The notes under the pieces are model-generated. The model made no database searches. It was not told where the DNA came from and was given only the letters and a program-made list of their open reading frames with translations. Shown here in pieces: positions 1 to 9,204 of a DNA stretch of 64,000 nucleotides. How positions within the stretch are numbered: the first letter of the stretch is position 1; every line of letters starts with the position of its first letter. The stretch covers positions 39,829,047-39,893,046 of the forward strand of contig NC_061510.1 of NCBI RefSeq assembly GCF_022539505.1, given 5' to 3'. This DNA comes from Lolium rigidum (lineage: Eukaryota; Streptophyta; Magnoliopsida; Poales; Poaceae). The position numbers and the translations under genes are program-made.

Positions 1-690
1 TTGGATGCTTCGGCTTGCCCGTTGGCTTGAGCGTAGTATGGAGATGATCGGATTAGCTTAATCCCCATGTCATCGCAGAACTTTCCGAATTCTTTAGAGA
101 CAAAAATCGAACCTCCATCGGTCGTGATGGTTTGGGGAATCCCGAACCTATGAATGACATGTTCTTTGACAAATTGGATAACATCTTCCGATTTTACTTT
201 CTTCATGGGTACGGCCTCCACCCATTTGGTGAAATAATCTGTAATGGCCAGAATCCACTCGTGGTTTTTGCTTGACGGAGGATGTATCTTGCCGATCATA
301 TCCATGCCCCAACCTCGAAATGGCCAAGGTTTGATGATGGGGTTCATTGCCGACGCGGGTACCATCTGGATTTTCCCGAACATTTGACACGCTTGGCATC
401 CCTTGTAGTAGTTGAAGCGAGTCTTCCGGCATGGTAGGCCAATAAAACCCCGATCGCCTAATTAACCACTTCATCTTATGGGCCGATTGGTGAGTTCCAC
501 GAGCGCCTTCATGCACCTCATGTAAGAGCCGATTAGACTCGATTGGTCCCGGGCATTTAAGTAGTAACCCTTCCAACGTCCTGTAGAACATGTCATCTCC
601 TATAAGGACATATTTCATAGCCTTGTATCTTATCCTTTTGGGTGCCCCCGAGCCGAATCCTTCAAATAATTGAAGATATCGGTTCTCCAA
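1..690 (-). pseudogene. gypsy integrase, frameshifted, C-terminus cut by window edge
   Basis: The frame 690-148 holds the integrase zinc-binding region (HEVHEGARGTHQ, then GFYWPTM). The matching CxxC pair and the catalytic core are in another frame: reading around 300-420 gives the GMDMIG motif (first Asp), near 110 the TTDGG motif (second Asp) and near 15-25 GQAEAS (catalytic Glu). All three acidic residues of the DDE triad are therefore recognisable across one frameshift near 410. The N-terminus overlaps the end of the RNase H frame by a few codons. The C-terminal part lies before position 1. Confidence 0.8.
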
Positions 691-1249
691 TCATCCTGTT
701 CCGGGAACCGCACTCGAACTTCGACCCGTCGGGTATGTCCTTGTATCCCGACGCCATCCGTGCGAGATCATTGGCGTCGGTATTCCGAGACCTTGGGACC
801 CAATTGAAATTGATGTACCGAAAATGTGTCATCAGCTCACGACACTCCACCCAATATGGAAAAAGTGATTCACTCTTGCACTTGTATTCGTCCGTGAGTT
901 GAGAGATCACCAACTTCGAGTCTCCAAAAAGCTCCACTGCTTCTGCCCCGGCTTCCAAAAGCAACTCCATCCCCTTGCGCACTGCCTCATACTCAGCAAC
1001 ATTGTTGGTGCAAGGGGCAGATAGCCTGATGGCGAAAGAATATGTTGCCCCCCGAGGCGACACGAGCAGAATGCCGATGCCACAACCATCGTCACAAGCC
1101 GATCCATCGAAGAACATAGCCCACGCACGTACGGATAGTGCCGCTATATTAGTATTAATCCGCTCAGCTATAAGATCGGCCAACGCTTGTCCCTTGACTG
1201 CTTTCGCAGGCGATACCGAAGGTCGAACTCCGTCGGCGCAAACATCCAC
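662..1249 (-). pseudogene. gypsy RNase H domain
   Basis: About 195 codons open on the minus strand. Typical RNase H motifs are FFDGSACDDG (catalytic Asp), NNVAEYEA (catalytic Glu) and LFGDSKLVI (third Asp), followed by the WVPRSRNTDANDLA motif. The preceding RT frame ends just upstream (position 1250), so RT and RNase H are separated by a frameshift. This domain would remove the RNA strand of the RNA-DNA hybrid during reverse transcription. Here it is part of a broken pol. Confidence 0.85.
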
Positions 1250-2510
1250 TTACCAAGCCGGCCTTTCAAAACAGGGGCCGACGGCATGTGCTTGACAACG
1301 TCGACTTGCGGATGACGATGATCTCTCGCCGTCAAAAGGATGTGATGGAGCTTGGTGCGGGTGAAGAACGAGGCAAAGGCAAAGCTTCTCGACCTCAGGA
1401 TACCTTGTCTCCGCGTCCAACATCCTTCTGCTGAGGTAGAAGACGACTTTCTCAACACCCTCATAAAGTTGCACCACCACCGAAGCGATGGACGTGTCAG
1501 CTACTGACAAGTAGATATAGAACGGCCTGTCTTGTTGGGGTGGAACCAGCACAGGCGGCGTCGTCAGATACCGCTTAATCTCGTCAAACGCTCGCTGTTC
1601 GTTACGCCCCCAGTGAAACTCGTCATCAGATTTGATCTTTACCAGCGCCATGAACGGCTCGATTCGTCCTGACAGGTTAGAGATGAATCGTCGGACGAAG
1701 TTGATCTTGCCGATAAGACGCTGGAGCTCTTTCTTCGTGGTGGGCGGCTGCATGGTACGCACTGCCTCCTGGCTTTTCAGGCCGATCTCAATTCCCCGTT
1801 CATGAACCAAAAAACCTAGGAACTGACCGACCGTCACACCAAAGGCACACTTCTTCGGATTCATTCTCAGTCCGAACTTCCGAGTTCGGTCTAGGATGCG
1901 TCGCAAATCATCCAAGTGTCCCTCCATGGAGACAGACTTGACCACCACGTCATCGATGTAGATTTCCACCAACTTGCCGATCGGATCGTGAAATATATAA
2001 TTCATGGCTCTTTGGTATGTTGCACCGAGCATTCTTCAACCCGAAGGTCATGACTACATACTCAAACAAGCCTCATCGCTCCCGGCACTCGAATGCGGTC
2101 TTGTGTATATCTTCCGGAGCCATGAAAATTTGGTTATAGCCGGCGTTGCCATCCATGAAGCTCAACACCTTATGGCCAGCAGTTGCATTGATCAACGTTT
2201 CTGCCACAGGCATCGGATATTCATCTTTTGGAGTGGCTCTGTTGAGATCTCGGAAATCGATGGCCACACGCCATCGGCCGTCTTTCTTTTCTACAGGAAC
2301 GATACTGGAGATCCATTCAGCGTACCTGCATGGCCTGATGAACCCGGCGGCCAACATCTTCTCGATCTCTTTCTTGACTTCTTCCAGAATTTCGGCCTTC
2401 ATCTGACGTGCTCGTTGTTGGAACGGCCGAAACCCTTTCTTAAGGGGAAGCCGATGTTCAATGATGCTCTGTCCAACCCGGGCATCTCTGTGTAATCCCA
2501 CGCGAAGCAA
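1250..2510 (-). pseudogene. gypsy reverse transcriptase, broken by frameshifts
   Basis: Two frames cover it. 2510-2073 gives fingers and palm motifs (GFIRPCRYAEWISSIVPVEK, WRVAIDFRDLN, GHKVLSFMDGNAGYNQI). 2032-1250 gives the catalytic EIYIDDVVVKS box followed by the thumb and the start of RNase H (PPVLVPPQQDRPFYIYLSV). The YxDD box is present, so catalytic residues are retained, but the frame breaks near 2040-2073 and again near 1250. The order and spacing match Tat-lineage gypsy pol of grasses. Confidence 0.87.
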
Positions 2511-2523
2511 TCTGGGTATTCTT

Positions 2524-2946
2524 TTAGCGAGCTATCATCCGACCCCTAAGATGTGGATCTAGCTTCTTGCTGATAAAGGTTGGTCGCGGCTTATCCCCAG
2601 GACCAATGTCGACTTCCTCTAGTTCGTCAGCCGATGTGAACCCATATCCTAGCTTTCCGTCACCTGTGAGGTCGACACCACATACAGGGAGAGCATGTGG
2701 TACGGATAATGCGGGCCGATCGCCGGCATCGGCCTTCATCTTGATCGTAACCAGGATTTTTTGGAGGTGTCGGGGCCGATCGCGTGGAACAGCTTCTACA
2801 CTGTGAGAGCAGCTACCCTCGTCACTGTCCTTGCCAGGGTGGTGCCCGAGCCCTATCATGTTGATGTTGAACGAGAATCTTGGCGGGCACCCTCCAGGGT
2901 AAGCGAGCCCCACCATGTTAACGGCGGATGCCGGTGAATTCGGCAC
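2524..2946 (-). pseudogene. protease-to-RT linker of gypsy pol (remnant)
   Basis: The minus frame contains LEEVDIGPGDKPRPTFISKK, which resembles the conserved segment just before the RT domain in RIRE2-like elements. Next to it, in another frame (about 2530-2480), is EYPDCFAWDYTEMPGL, the usual start of the RT region, so a frameshift lies near 2525. No D-S/T-G protease motif is visible upstream. The protease and most of gag appear deleted around 2946-3090. Confidence 0.7.
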
Positions 2947-3091
2947 TTCACGGTGCTACCAACGCGAACGGCAGCGGTGGACGGGACTGGAGTGACATCT
3001 CTCCTTGGTAAGTCCCCGGAGCTGGTCCCGACGGAGAATGCGATGGCTCATGATTTCTGGATCACGCGCAGAGCGACACGCTCCAAAGTGT

Positions 3092-3361
3092 TCACCGAGG
3101 CTCTCGGAATGGCGGTGCGGCGAATGAGCCACCATGAAGTTGATCTCTCGACGCGGCGACCTGGTGCGTTCCTCGACGGGGTGGACAGGTCCACTCCATC
3201 GAGCGCGCCTTCGGGTGAGAACCCTTTCCACCGATGCCATGTGAGCGGGTTCTGTGAAAAGAGCCGATGAGGTCGGCTTCGAGGACTGCTTTGATCTCGT
3301 CATGCTTCTTCTTGAGCTCCTCAGTCAGATCCTCGTACTTGACCGGAGTGCCTTCCGCCAT
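3092..3361 (-). pseudogene. gag N-terminus of family C copy 1
   Basis: The frame starts with MAEGTPVKYEDLTEELKKKH at 3361 on the minus strand, 40 nt downstream of the primer-binding site. Family C copy 2 has the same start (MAEGTPITYEDPTEELKKKY at 38112), which supports it as the real gag start. The frame decays after about 60 codons, and no downstream gag homology is seen before the pol remnant. Confidence 0.65.
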
Positions 3362-3399
3362 CTCAGATGTAGATGGCGACGCGGTTGATGTCGAAGAGT

Positions 3400-3417
3400 G
3401 TCCCACCGGGCGTGCCA
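3400..3417 (-). promoter_or_regulatory. primer-binding site of family C copy 1
   Basis: On the minus strand TGGCACGCCCGGTGGGAC lies three bases inside the end of the 5' LTR. It is a tRNA-complementary primer site of the type used by many grass gypsy elements. An equivalent site with small changes is at about 38150-38168 in copy 2. Confidence 0.7.
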
Positions 3418-3420
3418 GAA

Positions 3421-4588
3421 TGTGTTGCGGTCAAAAACCCACCGGCGGGCAGCGACGGGCAACACCGTAGAGCCGGGAATCTCCCAGGACTGCGGCTGGC
3501 CCTGGTCCCTCCGAGCGACAGCCCGCAAAGCCTTCGGCACGCACGTCCGATGCTGATGCAAGGGCGTGCCACCTGACCTATACCTGGTCAGGAAGGTGTT
3601 GGATGATGCCTCGCTTAGTTTCCTGCATGGCATACACGTAAACATTAAATACGAGCCTCGATCGGCTCTCAGGTTGTCCTGTGAATCGGCTCAAGGAGCC
3701 GATCCACCCATGATGCGTACGAGGTGTACGATCAGATGGTGGTCCTGCTTGATCAAGATGAAGCTAACACGACCTACTACGATTTGGGGTTTTCACCGCA
3801 TAATCGGAACATCCTACTCGTGATCGAGCCTGGCGGCCACGCACGGTGATCGTAAACCGACCCTAGACAAGGCCTAAAAACCAACACAAAGTTGATCCTC
3901 GGAACATCCTGTCTAGGGCTAGCAAACTACACCCTACGCGCCACTGGATCCTTCGACCCGTTTGTAAGGCCTAACGATGCAGATATTAAACTAATCCTTG
4001 AAAAAACAAGGAGCAATCATAACGGATCGGATCTACTAAACAAAGATCAAGCGGGGTGCCGCCCTTACACCCAAGATAGGTGTAAGGGCGGCTAGATGCC
4101 TAAGGGTTGCACGACGATAGCATATGATATGATGAACGATGCTAACCCTAACACATCTATGATAACTACGTTGCTCGCCATCAAAAAGGCTTCAGTACGA
4201 GCAACGCATGAACGACAAATAAACGTGTGCTGCCTAGATCGCAAGATGCGATCTAGGCAGCATGGTGCTTACCCGGAAGAAACCCTCGAGACGGGGAGTT
4301 GGCGATGCGCCTAGATTGGTTTGTGGTGAACGTGATTGTTGTTTATTTCATAAACCCTAGATACATATTTATAGTCCGGGGGACTTTCTAATTCAGGCGT
4401 GCACCTAACCGGGCACGGGTTAAACTCTAACTTCTAAACGACACGTATCCTACTATGTTACAGATACACGGGCAAACTAGCCCAAACTTGGTATACAAGG
4501 CCGATTCATGTATTCCTTCTATGTATATTCTTCAAGCCCATCTTCAATCGCGGCCCACCTCTGATCCGGTCAAATTCTGGTGATAACA
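3421..4588 (-). repeat. 5' LTR of family C copy 1 (about 1168 bp)
   Basis: On the minus strand it begins TGTTATCACCAGAATTTG and ends CCGCAACACA, a TG...CA pair. The border on the left is fixed by the primer site, and on the right by the jump into family A sequence. A second copy is at 38172-39331. The outer flank 4589-4593 is GATAC, the expected 5-bp target duplication; its partner is outside the window. Confidence 0.85.
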
Positions 4589-5140
4589 GATACATATGCT
4601 TTATTACTACCGTTGACAAAATTGTTCCATGTTTTCAAAATAAAAGCTCTAGCACAAATATAGCAATCGATGCTTTCCTCTTTGAAGGACCTTTCTTTTA
4701 CTTTTATGTTGAGTCAGTTCACCTATTTCTCTCCATCTCAAGAAGCAAACACTTGTGTGAACTGTGCATTGATTCCTACATACTTGCATATTGCACTTGT
4801 TATATTGCTTTGCATTGACAACTATCCATGAGATATACATGTTACAAGTTGAAAGCAACCGCTGAAACTTAATCTTCCATTGTGTTGCTTCAATGTCTTT
4901 ACTTTGAATTATTGCTTTATGAGTTAACTCTTATGCAATACTTATTGATGCTTGTCTTGAAGTACTATTCATGAAAAGTCTTTGCTTTATGATTCATTTG
5001 TTTACTCATGTCATTACTTTTGTTTTGATCGCTGCATTCATTACATATGCTTACAATAGTATGATCAAGGTTATGATGGCATGTCACTCCAGAAATTATC
5101 TTTGTTATCGTTTACACTGCTCGGGACGAGCGAGAACTAA

Positions 5141-5152
5141 GCTTGGGGATGC
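5141..5152 (+). promoter_or_regulatory. polypurine tract of family A copy 1
   Basis: GCTTGGGGATGC directly precedes the TG start of the 3' LTR at 5153. The same tract, inverted, precedes the LTR ends at 36233 and 60622, so it is a conserved part of the family and marks the plus-strand priming site. Confidence 0.7.
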
Positions 5153-6867
5153 TGATACGTCTCCGACGTATCGATAATTGCTTATGTTCCATGCCACATT
5201 ATTGATGATATCTACATGTTTTATACACATTATATGTCATATTTATGCGTTTTCCGGAACTAACCTATTGACGAGATGCCGAAGTGCCAGTTCCTGTTTT
5301 CTGCTGTTTTTGGTTTCAGAAATCCTAGTAAGGAAATATTCTCGGAATTGGACGAAATCAACGCCCAGGCATCTTAGAATCCCCGGGAGCTTCAGAACAC
5401 CCGAGAGCCGCCGGAGAGGGGCCACAGGGGGCCCACACATGGTGGCGGCGCGGCCCAGGAGGGGGGCGCGCTGCCCTAGTGTCTGGTGGCCCCAGACCCC
5501 TTCTGACGCCGCCCTTCCGCCTACTTAAGGTCTCCGTCGTGAAAACCCTATCACGTTCGACGAAACCAGAGAAAACCTTCCAGAGCCGCCGCCATCGCGA
5601 AGCCAAGATGCGGGGACAGGAGTCTCTGTTCCGGCACGCCGCCGGGACGGGGAAGTGCCCCCGGAAGGCTTCTCCATCGACACCACCGCCATCTTCACCA
5701 ACGCTGCTGTCTCCCATGAGGTGGGAGTAGTTCTCCATCGAGGCTCGGGGCTGTACCGGTAGCTATGTGGTTAATCTCTCTCCTATGTGCTTCAATACAA
5801 TAATCTCATGAGCTGCCTTACATGATTGAGATTCATATGATGATGCTTGTAATCTAGATGTCATTATGCTAGTCAAGTGGGTTTTACTTATGTGATCTCC
5901 AGGAGACTCCTTGTCCCACGTGTGTAAAGGTGACGAGTGTGTGCACCGTGTGGGTCTCTTAGGCTATATTTCACGAGAATACTTATTCACTCGTTATGAA
6001 TGGCATAGTGAAGTGCTTATTTATATCTCTTTATGATTGCAATGTGTTTTGTATCACAATTTATATGTGTGCTACTCTAGTGATGTTATTAAAGTAGTTT
6101 ATTCCTCCCGCACGGTGTAATGGTGACAGTGTGTGCATCGTGTAGTACTTGGCGTAGGCTATGATTGTGATCTCTTGTAGATTATGAAGTTAACTATTGC
6201 TATGATAGTATTGATGTGATATATTCCTCCTTTCGTAGTGTGAAGGTGACAGTGTGCATGCTATGTTAGTACTTGGTTTGGTTATGTTGATCTGTCATGC
6301 ACTCTAAGGTTATTTAAATATGAACATTGAATATTGTGGAGCTTGTTAACTCCGGCATTGAGGGTTCGTGTAATCCTACACAGTTAGTGGTGTTCATCAT
6401 CCAACAAGAGAGTGTAGAGTCTAGCATCTATCTATTTATTCTGTTATGTGATCAATGTTGAGAGTGTCCACTAGTGAAAGTATGATCCCTAGGCCTTGTT
6501 CCTAAATACTGCTATCGTTGCTTGTTTACTGTTTTACTGCATCTTTACTTCCTGCAATATTACTACCATCATCTGCACGCCAGCAAGCACTTTTCTGGTG
6601 CCGTTACTACTGCTCATACTTATTCATACCACCTGTATTTCACTATCTCTTCGCCGAACTAGTGCACCTATTAGGTGTGTTGGGGACACAAGAGACTTCT
6701 TGCTTTGTGGTTGCAGGGTTGCTTGAGAGGGATATCTTTGACCTCTTCCTCCCCGAGTTCGATAAACCTTGGGTGATCCACTTAAGGGAAACTTGCTGCT
6801 GTTCTACAAACCTCTGCTCTTGGAGGCCCAACACTGTCTACAAGAATAGAAGCACCCGTAGACATCA
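5153..6867 (+). repeat. 3' LTR of family A copy 1 (about 1.7 kb)
   Basis: It starts TGATACGTCTCC and ends GCACCCGTAGACATCA. The same ends occur in inverted form at 36233 and 34772. It includes a GC-rich stretch around 5390-5520. The following bases ACTGG (6868-6872) are the expected target duplication; the partner was lost with the 5' half of the element. Small ORFs in the LTR are not supported as genes. Confidence 0.82.
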
Positions 6868-7536
6868 ACTGGCAGGTGCCAGGTTTGATGCTCTGCTTCT
6901 CCATTGCCCCTGCTTGCCGGTGGCGACGCCCTCGAGCCTGGGTGAAAGGGGAAAGGGTTCCCCTTTACGGCAGTAGCGACGCTGGGTTGGCGAGCGGCCA
7001 TGCCTTGGTGGTCCTGTTCATCCGTGGGGGTTGGTTGTGCCCTCTTCCGTCGTTTCTTCTTCGCTGCGTCTTCTTCCTGCAGCTCCGGTCTGATGTGGTG
7101 GTTGCTCCGGCGTTGGTGGTGGTCTCGGTGAAGTTCCCTCCCGTCTCTGATGGTGTTCCCTTTGGCAGTCTAGCTCCCTCTTTTTCGCTGTGTTCTTGGG
7201 GGAACTCCTTCGCCTCCCGACGGTACGGTGCCCTTCGATCCAGGGCAAGGGACAAGGGGTCTCTTTCCGAAGGTGGAGACGGTGGAGGCTGGATCTAGCT
7301 TTGCCTTGTGGGTGCGGTCGACGACACGGTCCGGTGGCCTCTCCAAGCTCTCGTTGCCTTCCTGGTGCTCTCCTCGATGTCTAGCTGTGGTGTAGGCGTT
7401 CCAAGTGGTGTTTCTTGTTTCGATCTTTAGTTTGCTTGTGTTGCCTGTTCCTGTGAGTTGTTTGTAAGCACGTTTGTATCTGCCGTTGGTGGCTTTATTA
7501 ATTTAAAGCTGGGCTAAGGCCTTATGTTTAAAAAAA
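6868..7536 (+). mobile_element. 3' end of a LINE (non-LTR retrotransposon), 5'-truncated
   Basis: The stretch is GC-rich and non-coding, and ends with GCTTTATTAATTTAAAGC, then GGGCTAAGGCCTTATGTTT, then an A tract at 7530-7536. This is the usual look of a grass LINE 3' untranslated end. Its left part is interrupted by the family A LTR. No ORF2 motif is left in the fragment. Confidence 0.55.
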
Positions 7537-7808
7537 TTAGAGGACATATCAATTTCAGAGGCATTACAAATATTTCACAACTCAACGCAGAAAATATCCA
7601 AAATTCTATAAGCCAAGAGGGGGAACCAGTTTGTAGCACCTTCTTTTTCCCACCGCAGTCTCTTCTCCCGCCGAAACCCAAGTCAGCCTTACTTGATTCA
7701 ACAGCGAAATAATCATTTATTTGCATGATGATCGGGTCTCCAAAGCACGAAGCAACGGATCACCAGCGCAGCAACGGTCGTGTGCGTGCACACAGACGCA
7801 CGCCACGT
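7537..7808. other. 3' flank of the GST gene
   Basis: This low-complexity-free stretch lies between the LINE tail and the GST stop codon. On the minus strand an AATAAA hexamer lies at 7716-7721, about 90 nt past the stop, a plausible polyadenylation signal. Nothing else is recognised. Confidence 0.5.
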
Positions 7809-8592
7809 TCATTTCCGCGCCATGGCGGTGGCCGCGGACACGAACCTGTCCTTGCTCGTTGCCATCGCTGCAAGCAGAGCCTCCCTATCCGGCAGGCACT
7901 GCCTCACGGTCGCATCCGCCGCGTACTCCCTCGCCCACCGCCACAGCGCCGGGTGCCCGTCTTCGGCGAGCAGCCGCGTCCCGCCCATCTCCTCGTACAC
8001 TCCCAGCCAGTGCGCGAACCCGCTGGCGACCAAGTCGAGGAAGCCGACGCGGTCGCCGCCGAAGAACCTCTTCCCGCCGAGCTGTCCCTCCAGGAGCGCC
8101 AGGTTCGCCTTCGCCTCCCTCGCCGCCGCCTCCTTTCCCTCACCCTCCGCCGCCCACAGCGCCACCCACGCAGGACCCCAGCACTGCGATAATAAGCAAG
8201 CCGAGTGTGATCAACCTACGGTGGACTCATTCATCACTGGATCAGTAACATATACAGCTCGATAATGTCACCTTCTCGTCGATGAAGCGTGCCCAGAAGC
8301 GGGCCATGGCCCTGTCGAGCGGGTCGGTTGGCATGAGAGCGAGCCCCTGAGGGAACGCCTCGTCGAGGTACTCGAGGATGACGAACGACTCGCAGAGGGC
8401 CGGCCGCCGGTCGCCGTGGAGGAGCACGGGCACCTTCTTGTGGATGGGGTTGTGCTTCAGCAGCAGCTCGCTCTTGTTGCCGAGGTCTTCCTCGATGAAC
8501 TCGTAGGGAATGCCCTTGAGCCGCAGGGCCACCTCCACGCGGTGGACGATCGGGCAGGTGAAGGTGCCGATGAGCTCTACCGCGTCGGACAT
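7809..8592 (-). CDS. tau-class glutathione S-transferase, two exons (8272-8592 and 7809-8183)
   Basis: The enzyme would be cytosolic and conjugate glutathione to electrophiles such as herbicides or endogenous reactive compounds. Exon 1 runs from the ATG at 8592 to 8272 and ends before a GT donor; the intron is 8184-8271 (88 nt, GT-AG); exon 2 runs 8183-7809 with stop TGA. The total is 231 residues, normal for the class. The N-terminal thioredoxin fold has KVPVLL (53-58) and the glutathione-binding ES pair at 68-69. The helical C-terminal domain is complete. Residue 13, normally the catalytic Ser of tau GSTs, is Cys (FTCPIVHR). Single-intron structure is typical of the family. A longer upstream reading frame exists, but MSDAVELIG matches the normal family start. 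A copia element sits about 0.4 kb upstream. Confidence 0.92.
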
Positions 8593-8649
8593 CTTTCCGA
8601 TCGATTTCTCCAAGCTAGCTTTGCTCCGGCCTGAGCCTGAGCTGGACTG

Positions 8650-8658
8650 AATATATAG
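8650..8658 (-). promoter_or_regulatory. TATA box of the GST gene
   Basis: The minus strand reads ACTATATATTC here, about 58-66 nt upstream of the GST start codon. That leaves room for a short leader. It is the only good TATA element in the 400 bp between the gene and the copia insertion. Confidence 0.55.
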
Positions 8659-8660
8659 TT

Positions 8661-9004
8661 CGCGCCACGAAATCACCGTACAGCTCCGCGTCAGAGTTTT
8701 GGCGACGTTTCTGTGGCTTGCTCTTTGTTTTTCTTCAACAATTGCTGGTTCATCAGGCAACAGATCAAGATCCTATATCTAGGTATCTCCAACCAGGATC
8801 TTACGAAGAGTACAATGGATCGGCTTTGGAAGATGAGAGGGGAGGTACAGACGTATAGTAGCCTTCGCCACGTTCACAACCATGTCTGAATGAACCGAGG
8901 TGACAGTTGGCCACTGGCTCAGTTTTAACTTTCAAGTACCCAAATTAAGCACGCCATCTCTTGCTTGGTGGGGCCAACTTAAAGTTTCTGGCATAACTGG
9001 CGAC
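8661..9004. other. GST upstream region
   Basis: This is the remaining proximal promoter before the copia insertion. No ORF or repeat is recognised. It ends in AGAAC (9005-9009), the left target duplication of the copia element. Confidence 0.4.
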
Positions 9005-9009
9005 AGAAC

Positions 9010-9194
9010 TGTTTAGAGTAAAAATATTAAGAGATGAACTATTGATTTCATTGATGATTGAGGGGTATATATACCCAGCGAACAGGCACCAATAAAGGCG
9101 GTTTACAAGGTTGTGTCCCTTCGAAGAGACACGGCTGTTGGACAAAAGTAACTGCCTAGTTAGCTTAAGACTTAAGCTAATCCTATTTCTAACA
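9010..9194 (-). repeat. 3' LTR of the copia element
   Basis: It starts TGTTTAGAGT on the plus strand and ends TTTCTAACA. It differs from the other LTR only at about 9024 (a/g) and about 9097 (g/a). A TATATATACCC motif around 9065-9075 (plus-strand numbering) could be the TATA element of the LTR promoter. Confidence 0.9.
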
Positions 9195-9204
9195 CTCCCC
9201 CTTG
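9195..9204 (-). promoter_or_regulatory. polypurine tract of the copia element
   Basis: The plus strand CTCCCCCTTG next to the left LTR reads CAAGGGGGAG on the minus strand, the expected position and composition of a polypurine tract. Confidence 0.75.

Larger units (their letters stand above)
1..4588 (-). mobile_element. Ty3/gypsy LTR retrotransposon, Tat/RIRE2-like (family C copy 1), 3' part outside window
   Basis: Reading on the minus strand, the order is 5' LTR (3421-4588), primer site, gag start, protease-side linker, reverse transcriptase, RNase H and integrase, with the integrase running off the window start. RT-RNase H-integrase order is the Ty3/gypsy order. The distance from gag start to RT is only about 0.9 kb, so most of gag and the protease are deleted. 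Several frameshifts break pol. The 5' LTR abuts family A internal sequence at 4589. The same family A sequence without an insertion exists near 61.2 kb (opposite strand), which shows this copy landed in a family A element. Non-functional copy. Confidence 0.88.
4589..6867 (+). mobile_element. gypsy-type element, family A copy 1: 3' internal region plus 3' LTR
   Basis: Non-coding internal sequence 4589-5152 matches (inverted) 60623-61190 and part of 36234-36800. It ends in the purine-rich GCTTGGGGATGC just before an LTR that starts TGATACGTCTCCGACG. The 5' part is cut off by the family C insertion at 4588. No ORF is supported. Other copies in the window are 34772-37827, 58877-59161 and 60327-64000, all on the minus strand. 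The LTR and tract style fit Athila-type gypsy families of pooid grasses; the family assignment is inference. Confidence 0.78.

Noticed and set aside
3421..4588. Short plus-strand ORFs over the family C LTR
   Set aside because: The region is an LTR with a second copy at 38172-39331 in which these frames are not maintained.
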